Under the pieces are notes generated by a model. The model ran no database searches, had not been told where the DNA came from, and saw only the letters and a program-made list of their open reading frames with translations. A DNA stretch of 36,126 nt from a virus, in the IMG/VR virus record IMGVR_UViG_3300034375_006804, positions 1-36,126 of that record; one strand, given 5' to 3'. Position 1 is the stretch's first letter. Each line of letters opens with the position of its first letter. Position numbers and translations under genes: made by a program. Shown here one piece after another: positions 29,137-36,116 of the stretch.

Positions 29137-30448
29137 AAACTGGATAGAGATACCATACTACAGAGAAGGTGTGAAGGTAAACGCAAAGCATCGTTGTTTA
29201 GACGAGAAGAAATTTTATCAAGACAAAGATGGAGAGAAGATATTTTACAACATTGACAGTTTACAAAACGAAAAATGGAAAGATGAGCCATTGATTATTT
29301 GCGAAGGTGAGTTGGACGCTATAACGTTCATACAATCAGGTTATCCTAAAACTATATCAGTTCCAGAGGGTGCGCCTAATGAACAAATGGGAGGAGATGG
29401 CAAAAAATACCAGTTTCTTGACGGTATGATTGATACTATCCGAAAGCAACCAAAGGTAATACTTGCAGTTGATTCTGATAAAAACGGAAGTAATTTATTG
29501 AATGACCTAGCATCAAAGATAGGTAGAGGTAAGTGTCACGAAATCAAGTACCCTCAAGGCTGCAAGGATATTAACGAAACCCTTGTAAAATATGGACAAA
29601 AAGGGATTGTAAAGTCTTTAGATACTGCTAGAATACTAGACCAGGACGGGGTTTTTAAACTTAGTGAATTACCCAAACAACAACCAAGAAGAACCTATGA
29701 AACAGGGCATGTTACTAGTAAGCTGTTTAAGTTTAGAGAGGGTGATTTTTCTGTATTAACTGGTATTCCGAGCATGGGAAAAACTACGTTATTAAATGAT
29801 TTGTTGTGTACAACGTTACTAAACAATTCAGATTTAAAGGTTGCCTTTGCAAGTTTTGAGCAAGACCCACAAGAAGACCAAGTACCAAGTTTAATACAGT
29901 GGTATGTAGGTAAGGGGTTAGGAGATGAGAGTCAAGCTTACAGGTGGATAGACAAGAGGTTTGCTTTTATTATGCCTAGTGAGAGGCAACAGTTAAACGC
30001 TAATGAATACATAGACTTAGAGTGGTTTATAGATAAAGTAAAATATGCAGTAGATAAAATGAATTGTAAAATAATAATACTAGACCCGTGGAATGAATTA
30101 GAGCATCAACCTGCGATAAACGAGTCATTAACTCAGTATGTTGGATGGGCTATAGTTCAATTAAAACGATTAGCTAAGGTATTGAAAGTGCATATAATGG
30201 TAGTTGCACACCCTGCCAAACAGTACAAAGATAAGGATGGTAATTACAACATACCAAGTTTGTATGATATATCGGATTCAGCACATTGGTTTAATAAACC
30301 AGAGCTTGGCTGTGTAGTGCATAGAACACCAGAAGGGACTACTATTTTTAAGACAGCAAAGTCACGTTATCACGATAAGATAGGTCGGGTTGGCGATATA
30401 AAACTAAGGTTTGATATGAATAAAAAATCATTTGAGGAGGCTTGGTGA
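29048..30448 (+). CDS. Toprim-DnaB-type primase-helicase (T7 gp4-like, lacking its zinc ribbon)
   Basis: A 466-residue protein. The Toprim catalytic motifs are LIICEGELDAITF (Glu86) and VILAVDSDKNG (Asp142, Asp144), for primer synthesis. The RecA-like helicase core has Walker A GIPSMGKTT (239-247), Walker B KIIILDPWNE (Asp346) and a late VVAHPAKQ motif (H3-like). It would unwind the fork and prime lagging strands. The zinc ribbon normally fused at the N-terminus is in the overlapping upstream cistron. A strong SD aggagggg immediately precedes the ATG, and a tag stop closes this frame just upstream. Confidence 0.9.
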   Translation: MELAEFAKDRKLELGLLFDRGVTEYQQNDENWIEIPYYREGVKVNAKHRCLDEKKFYQDKDGEKIFYNIDSLQNEKWKDEPLIICEGELDAITFIQSGYPKTISVPEGAPNEQMGGDGKKYQFLDGMIDTIRKQPKVILAVDSDKNGSNLLNDLASKIGRGKCHEIKYPQGCKDINETLVKYGQKGIVKSLDTARILDQDGVFKLSELPKQQPRRTYETGHVTSKLFKFREGDFSVLTGIPSMGKTTLLNDLLCTTLLNNSDLKVAFASFEQDPQEDQVPSLIQWYVGKGLGDESQAYRWIDKRFAFIMPSERQQLNANEYIDLEWFIDKVKYAVDKMNCKIIILDPWNELEHQPAINESLTQYVGWAIVQLKRLAKVLKVHIMVVAHPAKQYKDKDGNYNIPSLYDISDSAHWFNKPELGCVVHRTPEGTTIFKTAKSRYHDKIGRVGDIKLRFDMNKKSFEEAW

Positions 30449-30594
30449 TGAAACATATATCAGAAATACTGCAAGAATATTGGGAACGTGTAGGCATATG
30501 CATGTATGACGGTAAGTTATCAGAAGATGCTGCAAAAGATATAGCAAAAAATCAAATTAAAGATGATTATGATATTGACATACCAGAGGATTGA
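30448..30594 (+). CDS. 48-residue acidic protein
   Basis: The ATG overlaps the helicase stop (tgatg), and ggagg in the last helicase codons is a good SD. The product starts MKHISEILQEYWERVG and ends in a strongly acidic tail DDYDIDIPED. It is too small for enzymatic function; an acidic peptide partner of the helicase or a DNA mimic is possible. Confidence 0.6.
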   Translation: MKHISEILQEYWERVGICMYDGKLSEDAAKDIAKNQIKDDYDIDIPED

Positions 30595-30609
30595 TAATAA
30601 GCTTGTATC

Positions 30610-30659
30610 GGGACGTTATCTCGATTGCGTCCCTCCCAAATAAATAATAATCGGAGGGA
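30610..30659 (+). promoter_or_regulatory. Mutually exclusive hairpins upstream of the SNF2-like helicase
   Basis: gggacg (30610-30615) pairs with cgtccc (30628-30633) over a 12-base loop, while tccctcc (30630-30636) pairs perfectly with ggaggga (30653-30659) over 16 AT-rich bases. The two stems share tccc and cannot form together. Either may act as attenuator or terminator between the replication operon and the helicase/methylase pair. No good U-tract is present. Confidence 0.4.
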
Positions 30660-30688
30660 TTAAAATAAATAATAAATGCGAGAATTTT

Positions 30689-32041
30689 ATGAACTATAAT
30701 CAGTTTTTATCTAAAAAATCATTTAATGTCAGTTTTAAAGGTGTATCAGAATATAATATTCACAATGAACTTTTTGATTATCAAAAGTGCTTGGTTGAAT
30801 GGGCATTAAAAAAAGGTAAATGTGCAATATTTGCAGATTGTGGACTTGGTAAAACTGTTATGCAAATATCATGGGCTGCAAATGTAGCTAAATACACTGG
30901 CAAGCCTGTTTTAATTTTAGCACCATTAGCAGTGGGCAATCAGACAATTGATGAGGCGTTATTAATTAACGAGCACATAAACTGGTATGATTGTTCAAGT
31001 AAAATTCAAATATTGAATTATGATAAACTTCATACGATAGATGCATCGCAATTTTCAGGAGTTGTATTAGATGAATCATCAATATTAAAAAACTTTACTG
31101 GAAAAATACGCAATCAGTTAATCGATATGTTTAAATATACCGATTTCAAATTGTGTTGTACTGCTACACCAAGTCCAAACGATTTAATGGAGCTTGCAAA
31201 CCATAGTCAGTTTTTAGGCGTTATGAATCGTGAAGAAATGCTTGCAACATTCTTTGTGCATGATGGCGGTGAAACTTCCAAATGGAGATTAAAAGGACAT
31301 GCAAAGGCGGACTATTGGGAGTGGGTAAGTCAATGGGCTGTTATGCTAGATAAACCTAGTGATATAGGTTTTAGCGACAAAGGTTTTGAAAAAACAGATT
31401 TAATTTATCATCAGCATATTGTTAGCGTAGAGCACAAATCTAGTGATTTCCTATTTCCAATGCAGGCTAGTACATTACGCGAAAGGCAATCAGAAAGGCG
31501 GGCGACTGTAGAAGTCCGAGTTAATCAGGCTGCTGAGCTGGTTAATAACAATGATGAGCCTTTTTTATTATGGTGCGATAGAAATGATGAATCTGAAAGG
31601 TTAAGAAAAGCTATTAATGAGTCTGTCGAAGTTAAAGGAAGTGATAAACCAGAAGTAAAGGCAAGTAGACTACACGGATTTTCAAATGGTAATATTAAAA
31701 GAATGATTAGTAAGCCGTCTATCGCTGGTTTTGGCATGAACTGGCAGCATTGCAGCAATATGGCGTTTGTAGGACTTTCCGATTCGTACGAGCAGATGTA
31801 CCAAGCAATAAGAAGGTGTTGGAGGTTCGGTCAAACAAAAGATGTTAATGTGCATGTTATAGTGGCTGAGACGGAAGGAAATGTGCTGCAAAATATTAAA
31901 AGAAAGGATTTGCAAGCAAAAGAAATGAAACTGGAAATGTTAAATCAAATGCGAGATTTTCAGAGTAATAAAATAAGAACTATTACAAAAAATACAAAAG
32001 AATACGCTCCAAGCGTATCATTTAAAAAACCATTATTTTAG
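30689..32041 (+). CDS. SNF2-like DNA helicase/translocase
   Basis: A 450-residue superfamily 2 ATPase. Motif I is FADCGLGKTVM (48-58), motif Ia LILAPLAVGNQT, motif II VVLDESS (DESS in place of DEAH), motif III CCTATPSPND, motif V AGFGMNWQHCSN and motif VI QAIRRCWRFGQTKDV, the QxxRRxxRxGQ form typical of SNF2 enzymes. It would translocate on duplex DNA rather than unwind a fork. It is paired with the methyltransferase 10 bases downstream, a pairing seen in phages and suggestive of an anti-restriction or modification cassette. SD is weak. Confidence 0.85.
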   Translation: MNYNQFLSKKSFNVSFKGVSEYNIHNELFDYQKCLVEWALKKGKCAIFADCGLGKTVMQISWAANVAKYTGKPVLILAPLAVGNQTIDEALLINEHINWYDCSSKIQILNYDKLHTIDASQFSGVVLDESSILKNFTGKIRNQLIDMFKYTDFKLCCTATPSPNDLMELANHSQFLGVMNREEMLATFFVHDGGETSKWRLKGHAKADYWEWVSQWAVMLDKPSDIGFSDKGFEKTDLIYHQHIVSVEHKSSDFLFPMQASTLRERQSERRATVEVRVNQAAELVNNNDEPFLLWCDRNDESERLRKAINESVEVKGSDKPEVKASRLHGFSNGNIKRMISKPSIAGFGMNWQHCSNMAFVGLSDSYEQMYQAIRRCWRFGQTKDVNVHVIVAETEGNVLQNIKRKDLQAKEMKLEMLNQMRDFQSNKIRTITKNTKEYAPSVSFKKPLF

Positions 32042-32051
32042 GATAATTATT

Positions 32052-32927
32052 ATGAAAACAGTTATAAATCAAAAACAAACAGATACTTACTCAATATACA
32101 ATGGCGATAGTTGTGAAGTGTTGCAATTCTTAGATAGTGAATCTATAGATTTTCAAATATTTTCTCCTCCCTTTGCATCTTTGTACACGTATTCACATTC
32201 TGATAGGGATTTGGGTAACAGCAAAACATACGAAGAGTTTTGGAATCATTATAAATTTTTAATAAAAGAACAATATAGAATTTTAAAACCAGGTAGGCTT
32301 GTATCAATTCACTGTATGAATCTACCTACATCCAAACAGCGTGATGGTTTTATTGGTATTCAGGATTTTAGAGGGGATATAATTAGGGCTTATCAAGATG
32401 CAGGCTTTGTTTATCATTCAGAAGTGTGTATATGGAAAGACCCAGTAATAGCAATGCAAAGAACAAAAGCACTTGGATTGAAGCACCAGCAAATAAAAAA
32501 AGATAGTGCAATGAGTAGACAAGGCATACCAGATTACTTGGTTACAATGCGAAAAAAGGGAGACAACCTAGATCCGATAAAGCATACAAATGAGAATTTC
32601 CCTTGTCGAGTATGGCAAAAATATGCAAGTCCTGTGTGGATGGATATTAATCCATCTGATACACTTCAACACAGGTCAGCACGTGAACATGATGATGAAC
32701 GTCATATATGCCCATTGCAATTGCAAGTAATATCAAGAGCTATAGACCTATGGACAAATAAGGGAAATGTTGTTTTAAGTCCTTTTATGGGGATTGGCTC
32801 GGAGGGTTATGTTGCGCTTGAAAAACAAAGAAAATTTATAGGATGTGAGCTAAAGGAAAGTTACTATAAACAAGCAGAAAAAAACCTTGAATCAGTTAAG
32901 AAAAAAACATACGAGTTAGACGTGTAA
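32052..32927 (+). CDS. Beta-class DNA methyltransferase, probably N4-cytosine
   Basis: A 291-residue SAM-dependent enzyme. Motif IV is IFSPPFASL (SPPF at 38-41); motif I is near the C-terminus, LSPFMGIGSEGYVAL, followed by FIGCELKESYYKQAEKNL. Motif IV before motif I is the beta-class order. SPP[FY] more often marks N4-cytosine enzymes, whereas DPP[YF] marks N6-adenine enzymes, but this rule has exceptions. No restriction endonuclease gene is adjacent. It forms a two-gene unit with the SNF2-like helicase upstream. Confidence 0.88.
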   Translation: MKTVINQKQTDTYSIYNGDSCEVLQFLDSESIDFQIFSPPFASLYTYSHSDRDLGNSKTYEEFWNHYKFLIKEQYRILKPGRLVSIHCMNLPTSKQRDGFIGIQDFRGDIIRAYQDAGFVYHSEVCIWKDPVIAMQRTKALGLKHQQIKKDSAMSRQGIPDYLVTMRKKGDNLDPIKHTNENFPCRVWQKYASPVWMDINPSDTLQHRSAREHDDERHICPLQLQVISRAIDLWTNKGNVVLSPFMGIGSEGYVALEKQRKFIGCELKESYYKQAEKNLESVKKKTYELDV

Positions 32928-32938
32928 AGAATCCCTAC

Positions 32939-33003
32939 GTGGATAGTGAGGGGTGTGTTAACCATTAATACTTTGTTAAAATCCACCTTATATGCCCCTC
33001 ACT
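32939..33003 (+). promoter_or_regulatory. Interleaved stems with pseudoknot topology
   Basis: gtggat (32939-32944) is complementary to atccac (32981-32986), and agtgagggg (32945-32953) to cccctcact (32995-33003). The four arms alternate (S1, S2, S1', S2'), so the pairs form either a pseudoknot or two competing hairpins. It lies between the methyltransferase stop and the paralogue gene at 33026. Because the 9-bp stem ends in cttt, it may be a terminator in one state. Confidence 0.45.
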
Positions 33004-33025
33004 TTATTAACAAAAGAGGTATAAC

Positions 33026-33484
33026 ATGAAACTATATTACGATGACCCATTGATAGCAGCATATATGGCGAGGGAGTTTGGGGTTAATTATAATATTTAT
33101 CGTAGAGTAAAAGGAGAGTGGATAAAAGTGCCTTTGCACATTAAGGACGCTAAGAGAGCAACGAAAACCTATGTTAGTAATTTAATTTTAAAATCAAAGA
33201 GAAAAAAGCACTTTATACACACAGACAGTATAGGCATATTTGAGCCACAGGTTGGAGATTTAATAACCGATAAGCATGATTTTAAACTTAACAAAAGTGA
33301 TTATGAATCACCAAGTAAGTTCTTAATAGAAAAGTCTAATGAGCTGTTTAATTTGACATGTTTGTCACAATTTATACTAACTGAAGATAATTATGATTGT
33401 GCTTGGAGTGATTATCATTGGGAAGGGCAGGAAATAATTCAAAGAAACGGTAAAAACTTTTTTATGCCTAGAAGGGAAGTATAG
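33026..33484 (+). CDS. Phage protein with PLxAAYMA motif, paralogue of 23802-24212
   Basis: A 152-residue protein. Its N-terminal LYYDDPLIAAYMAREFGVNY, central FEPQVGDL and C-terminal EIIQRNGKNFFMPRRE match the same three blocks in the 136-residue protein at 23802, with a divergent, longer middle. SD agaggt is upstream. Two copies in one small genome, one in each early-type rightward operon, suggest duplication. No enzymatic motif is seen. Confidence 0.75.
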   Translation: MKLYYDDPLIAAYMAREFGVNYNIYRRVKGEWIKVPLHIKDAKRATKTYVSNLILKSKRKKHFIHTDSIGIFEPQVGDLITDKHDFKLNKSDYESPSKFLIEKSNELFNLTCLSQFILTEDNYDCAWSDYHWEGQEIIQRNGKNFFMPRREV

Positions 33485-33525
33485 CCTATAAGGAAATCAT
33501 GAGTAATTAATTTTTAAAACAAGTG

Positions 33526-33554
33526 TTGACATATCACATATGACACTGTATAAA
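33526..33554 (+). promoter_or_regulatory. Strong sigma70-type promoter of the late-side operon
   Basis: Perfect ttgaca (33526-33531) and tataaa (33549-33554) are 17 bases apart, the best promoter in the genome. Near-direct repeats (acatatca, acatatga) inside the spacer could be an operator. It is the only strong promoter found before the long rightward run that continues across the circular junction to the virion genes. Confidence 0.7.
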
Positions 33555-33605
33555 TAATAACAGGACAGGCAATAAAGCAAGTCTATAAAATCAGGAGTAA
33601 CGATT

Positions 33606-33743
33606 ATGACAGATATTCAAACTATAGTTAACAATATGACCGAAGAGCAATACCTTAATCTGCTTAAGATTGCAGATGGGGAAATTTCGGAAGAAATAAA
33701 AAATATGACTGATGATGAGTTGCTAAAAGAATTGGGGGTGTAG
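33606..33743 (+). CDS. 45-residue acidic helical protein
   Basis: The first gene after the strong promoter, with SD aggag 8 bases before the ATG. The product contains two similar half-units, VNNMTEEQYLNLLKIADG and IKNMTDDELLKELGV, suggesting an internal duplication of a short acidic helix. Such small early proteins often bind and redirect a host protein; no family is recognised. Confidence 0.68.
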   Translation: MTDIQTIVNNMTEEQYLNLLKIADGEISEEIKNMTDDELLKELGV

Positions 33744-33744
33744 T

Positions 33745-33909
33745 GTGTCTAACATGTCATACATTGTAAACAGAATAGTAATTATTATATTTGCGATTAT
33801 TGGATGTGTAATGATAATTAGCTTAAAATTTGAAGAAGGGTTGTTATGCTTCATATTTTGTCAGTTAATTGAATTAGAGATAAAATTGCGAGATAAATGG
33901 ATTAGTTAG
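33745..33909 (+). CDS. 54-residue membrane protein
   Basis: GTG start at 33745 preceded by gggggtg; an ATG at 33754 is an alternative. Two hydrophobic stretches (IVIIIFAIIGCVMIISL and LLCFIFCQLIELEI) suggest one or two inner-membrane spans, followed by a basic C-terminus. Function unknown; one of several tiny membrane proteins in this block. Confidence 0.5.
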   Translation: MSNMSYIVNRIVIIIFAIIGCVMIISLKFEEGLLCFIFCQLIELEIKLRDKWIS

Positions 33910-33920
33910 GTTGGTAATAT

Positions 33921-34013
33921 ATGAGTGAGATATTTACATTTGTGGATTGGGTTTTTTTAAATATATCAGTTGGATTAATTATAGGTGTGCTAATTTGGAA
34001 GATTATAAAGTGA
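33921..34013 (+). CDS. 30-residue membrane microprotein
   Basis: The ATG at 33921 follows taggttggtaatat. The product is mostly one hydrophobic segment (WVFLNISVGLIIGVLIW) with a lysine-containing end. Its tga overlaps the GTG start of the HTH gene, which supports expression as a coupled unit. Function unknown. Confidence 0.5.
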   Translation: MSEIFTFVDWVFLNISVGLIIGVLIWKIIK

Positions 34014-34201
34014 GTTGGCAAGAACAAGCAAGGGAAGTGTTAGGGTATCATTGGATTGTTACTCTAGCACATATGACGGATTTTAGTAAAAGGACTGTTC
34101 AAAGATGGCGTACAGGTGAATTGCAAATCCCTGAGCATGTAGTTGAGCAGATAAACGAAACATATAATATCTGGATAGCCTTACAGGGCGATAAAGAGTA
34201 G
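34010..34201 (+). CDS. 63-residue helix-turn-helix protein
   Basis: GTG start at 34010 overlaps the previous tga (gtga); upstream in-frame TTG starts are less likely. The sequence WIVTLAHMTDFSKRTVQRWR, then TGELQIPEHVVEQINE, is a compact HTH where RTVQRWRTGE is the recognition helix and wing. It may regulate the strong promoter at 33526 or act on other operators. Ends in a short acidic tail. Confidence 0.62.
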   Translation: MSWQEQAREVLGYHWIVTLAHMTDFSKRTVQRWRTGELQIPEHVVEQINETYNIWIALQGDKE

Positions 34202-34265
34202 TTACGGTTACAAAAGATTAAACTTGTGGCTAGGAAGGGCTTAAAATTAATATAAGGGCTAAAAG

Positions 34266-34973
34266 ATGAAGATACTTAAAACAGATAAAAGGCTAGTTGA
34301 CGAGGGTTATCGTTATAAAATCGACGGTGATTTAATGAGTGTAGAATGTATAGATTTAACGGATTTAGATAAACCTATATATGTAACGGGCTTTATCAAA
34401 GCTGGTGGGTTTATCAAAGCTGGTGGGTTTATCGAAGCTGGTGAGTCTATCGAAGCTGGTGGGTTTATCAAAGCTGGTTGGTCTATCAAAGCTGGTAAGT
34501 CTATCGAAGCTGGTTGGTCTATCAAAGCTGGTGAGTCTATTACAGCTGGTTGGTCTATCGTAGCTAATGAGTTTATCAAAGCTGGTGGGTCTATTACAGC
34601 TGGTAAGTCTATCAAAGCTGGTGGGTCTATTACAGCTGGTTGGTCTATCGTAGCTAATGAGTTTATCAAAGCTGGTGGGTCTATTACAGCTGGTAAGTCT
34701 ATCGAAGCTGGTGGGTTTATTACAGCTGGTGAATCGCATGGAATAGCAGCAGGTTTATATATAACAGCAAACACCACAATAACAGCAGGTTTAAAAATAT
34801 TTGCAGGTGTATGTACGTGGCGTAAAATATCAGACGAAGATAAAACCATTACATGTACTGAGCTAAACGGAGGTGCGACGGTTGAATATGGTATCCTTAA
34901 TATTATAGAAGAAGCTGAATCAAGTAGCGATAAGATTATAACGCTTAATGGCAAGAAATATAAGTTAATATAA
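34266..34973 (+). CDS. Hexapeptide-repeat (IxAGxS/F) protein
   Basis: A 235-residue protein. Residues 43-156 are 19 six-residue units of the form [FS]I[KETV]A[GN]x, a periodicity expected for a left-handed parallel beta-helix, followed by a less regular region (AAGLYITANTTITAGLKIFA) that continues the helix and a short capping domain. It ends ITLNGKKYKLI, similar to the tail of the pentapeptide-repeat protein at 22140-22820. Function unknown; such solenoids often bind sugars or other virion proteins. Confidence 0.75.
   Translation: MKILKTDKRLVDEGYRYKIDGDLMSVECIDLTDLDKPIYVTGFIKAGGFIKAGGFIEAGESIEAGGFIKAGWSIKAGKSIEAGWSIKAGESITAGWSIVANEFIKAGGSITAGKSIKAGGSITAGWSIVANEFIKAGGSITAGKSIEAGGFITAGESHGIAAGLYITANTTITAGLKIFAGVCTWRKISDEDKTITCTELNGGATVEYGILNIIEEAESSSDKIITLNGKKYKLI
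34392..34733 (+). repeat. 18-bp tandem repeat, 19 units, with an exact higher-order duplication
   Basis: Nineteen 18-base units of the type tctatcaaagctggtggg encode the hexapeptides. Units 9-12 (from 34536) are repeated exactly as units 14-17 (from 34626), identity running about 78 bases, so a 90-base block duplicated recently. The antisense strand is also open across the array, a consequence of the repeat composition. Confidence 0.9.
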
Positions 34974-34983
34974 GGGGTATGTT

Positions 34984-35127
34984 ATGGAAAAGTTATTAGC
35001 AGGAATATTACTAGTGTTAATAGTTTTATCAGGCTTTGCATATATGGGCTATGAGGATATGAAAGCTATGAAGGCTTGCCAAGAGAAATATAGCCGTGAT
35101 TATTGTTTTAGGCAGATAATGAGATAA
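34984..35127 (+). CDS. 47-residue single-span membrane protein
   Basis: The ATG at 34984 begins MEKLLAGILLVLIVLSGFAY, a hydrophobic segment resembling a signal anchor, followed by a basic/Cys-containing tail (MKACQEKYSRDYCF). The two Cys could form a periplasmic disulfide if the tail is exported. Small phage proteins of this kind include superinfection-exclusion factors; that is only a guess. Confidence 0.58.
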   Translation: MEKLLAGILLVLIVLSGFAYMGYEDMKAMKACQEKYSRDYCFRQIMR

Positions 35128-35218
35128 GAATCCTGAAAGGGAAGGCGGTGGAAGCCTGTATGGATATTGGTAAAACTTACAATACTTGCTTTAGACTTGT
35201 ATATGGGAGGGGATAAAG

Positions 35219-35704
35219 ATGACTAATGAAATAGAAAAAGCTGCAAGGGCTGTTATTGAGGCTGAGGATAATATAATAAGTTTAGATGAGAAAGAGAATG
35301 TGAGCCCTATAGAGAAAGTGGACGCTAATATAATGCTCGACAAGGCTATATACAACTTAAGGCGCAGTTTAGACCCTCAGCCTACAAAAGAGGAATGTAT
35401 TAATTGGCTAAATCAGATAACAGACAATGTGTTTTTTAATGAAGATGGCGAAGAATTTGAGATTCCATATTGTGAGTCTAACCTTAAAGCAATAATCCAA
35501 TACCTGCAAGAACCGCAAAAAGGAGTGTGGATAGAGAATACGGGGGTCAATCCAAATTTATCTGATTGTAAATTAATTATTCAGTATGGCGGTTATGATA
35601 ATTGCGCTGATTTAAAAGAGGTGCATTCTAGCGATTTAAAGGCAGTTGATTGGGTTGAATGGTGTCCAGAAGATAGAATATATCAATACATGATAATTGA
35701 ATAA
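35219..35704 (+). CDS. 161-residue hypothetical protein
   Basis: An acidic protein: the N-terminus NEIEKAARAVIEAEDNIISL is helical, the C-terminal half contains GVWIENTGVNPNLSDCKLII and AVDWVEWCPEDRIYQYM. The latter resembles small phage proteins with a W-x-x-x-P pattern of unknown role. A gggaggggataaag SD precedes the ATG. The 91 bases upstream hold no convincing gene. Confidence 0.68.
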   Translation: MTNEIEKAARAVIEAEDNIISLDEKENVSPIEKVDANIMLDKAIYNLRRSLDPQPTKEECINWLNQITDNVFFNEDGEEFEIPYCESNLKAIIQYLQEPQKGVWIENTGVNPNLSDCKLIIQYGGYDNCADLKEVHSSDLKAVDWVEWCPEDRIYQYMIIE

Positions 35705-35723
35705 AAATTAAAGGAGAAAGCGG

Positions 35724-35828
35724 GTGAGTAAGGTAATAGAATGGACTATAATAACTAGCTATATATTGTTATTTAGCTATGGAATAAAACAAATAGTTGA
35801 TTTAATTAGTAATTATAGTATAATGTAA
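35724..35828 (+). CDS. 34-residue membrane microprotein
   Basis: GTG start at 35724 with SD aaggagaaagcgg. The product has one hydrophobic segment (WTIITSYILLFSYGI) and is otherwise featureless. It lies immediately before the putative small terminase. Function unknown. Confidence 0.5.
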   Translation: MSKVIEWTIITSYILLFSYGIKQIVDLISNYSIM

Positions 35829-35867
35829 TAGGAAAGGAACTTTATTCACTAAAACAGTGAGGATTTT

Positions 35868-36116
35868 ATGCCAAAGTTTGAAAAAGGTCATAAAAAAGTA
35901 GGCGGTAGAACTAAAGGCACTAAGAATAAAATAGGGCAAGACGTTAAAAATAGTCTTTTGTTTGTATATGAAACAATCGGGGGCGATAAGTCTTTTTCAG
36001 ATTGGGCGAAAGAAGAAAAGACAGAGTTCTATAAAATGTATTCTAAATTACTACCTACCGAAATGGAACACACAGGCGATATACAAATCATAGTTAATAA
36101 GAATGTAGATAAGTAA
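35868..36116 (+). CDS. Putative terminase small subunit
   Basis: An 82-residue protein beginning MPKFEKGHKKVGGRTKGTKN, the basic KxGGRxKGxxNK start that recurs in small phage proteins encoded just before TerL. The rest is helical (NSLLFVYETIGGDKSFSDWA) with YKMYSKLLPTEMEHTGDI before the end. It would recognise phage DNA and load TerL, but the 104-residue protein at 171-485 is an alternative candidate. A weak hairpin tcact/agtga precedes the ATG. The gene spans the circular junction. Confidence 0.7.
   Translation: MPKFEKGHKKVGGRTKGTKNKIGQDVKNSLLFVYETIGGDKSFSDWAKEEKTEFYKMYSKLLPTEMEHTGDIQIIVNKNVDK

Noticed and set aside
34313-34954. 213-codon antisense ORF across the hexapeptide repeat gene (and a further one at 34365-34739)
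   Set aside because: The length follows from the repeat lacking stop codons on all strands; there is no SD and the product is a low-complexity repeat of Pro/Ile/Asp units.
35128-35218. Possible tRNA or small RNA between two small genes
   Set aside because: I could not draw a cloverleaf or a stable hairpin with terminator; the stretch only holds an SD for the next gene.
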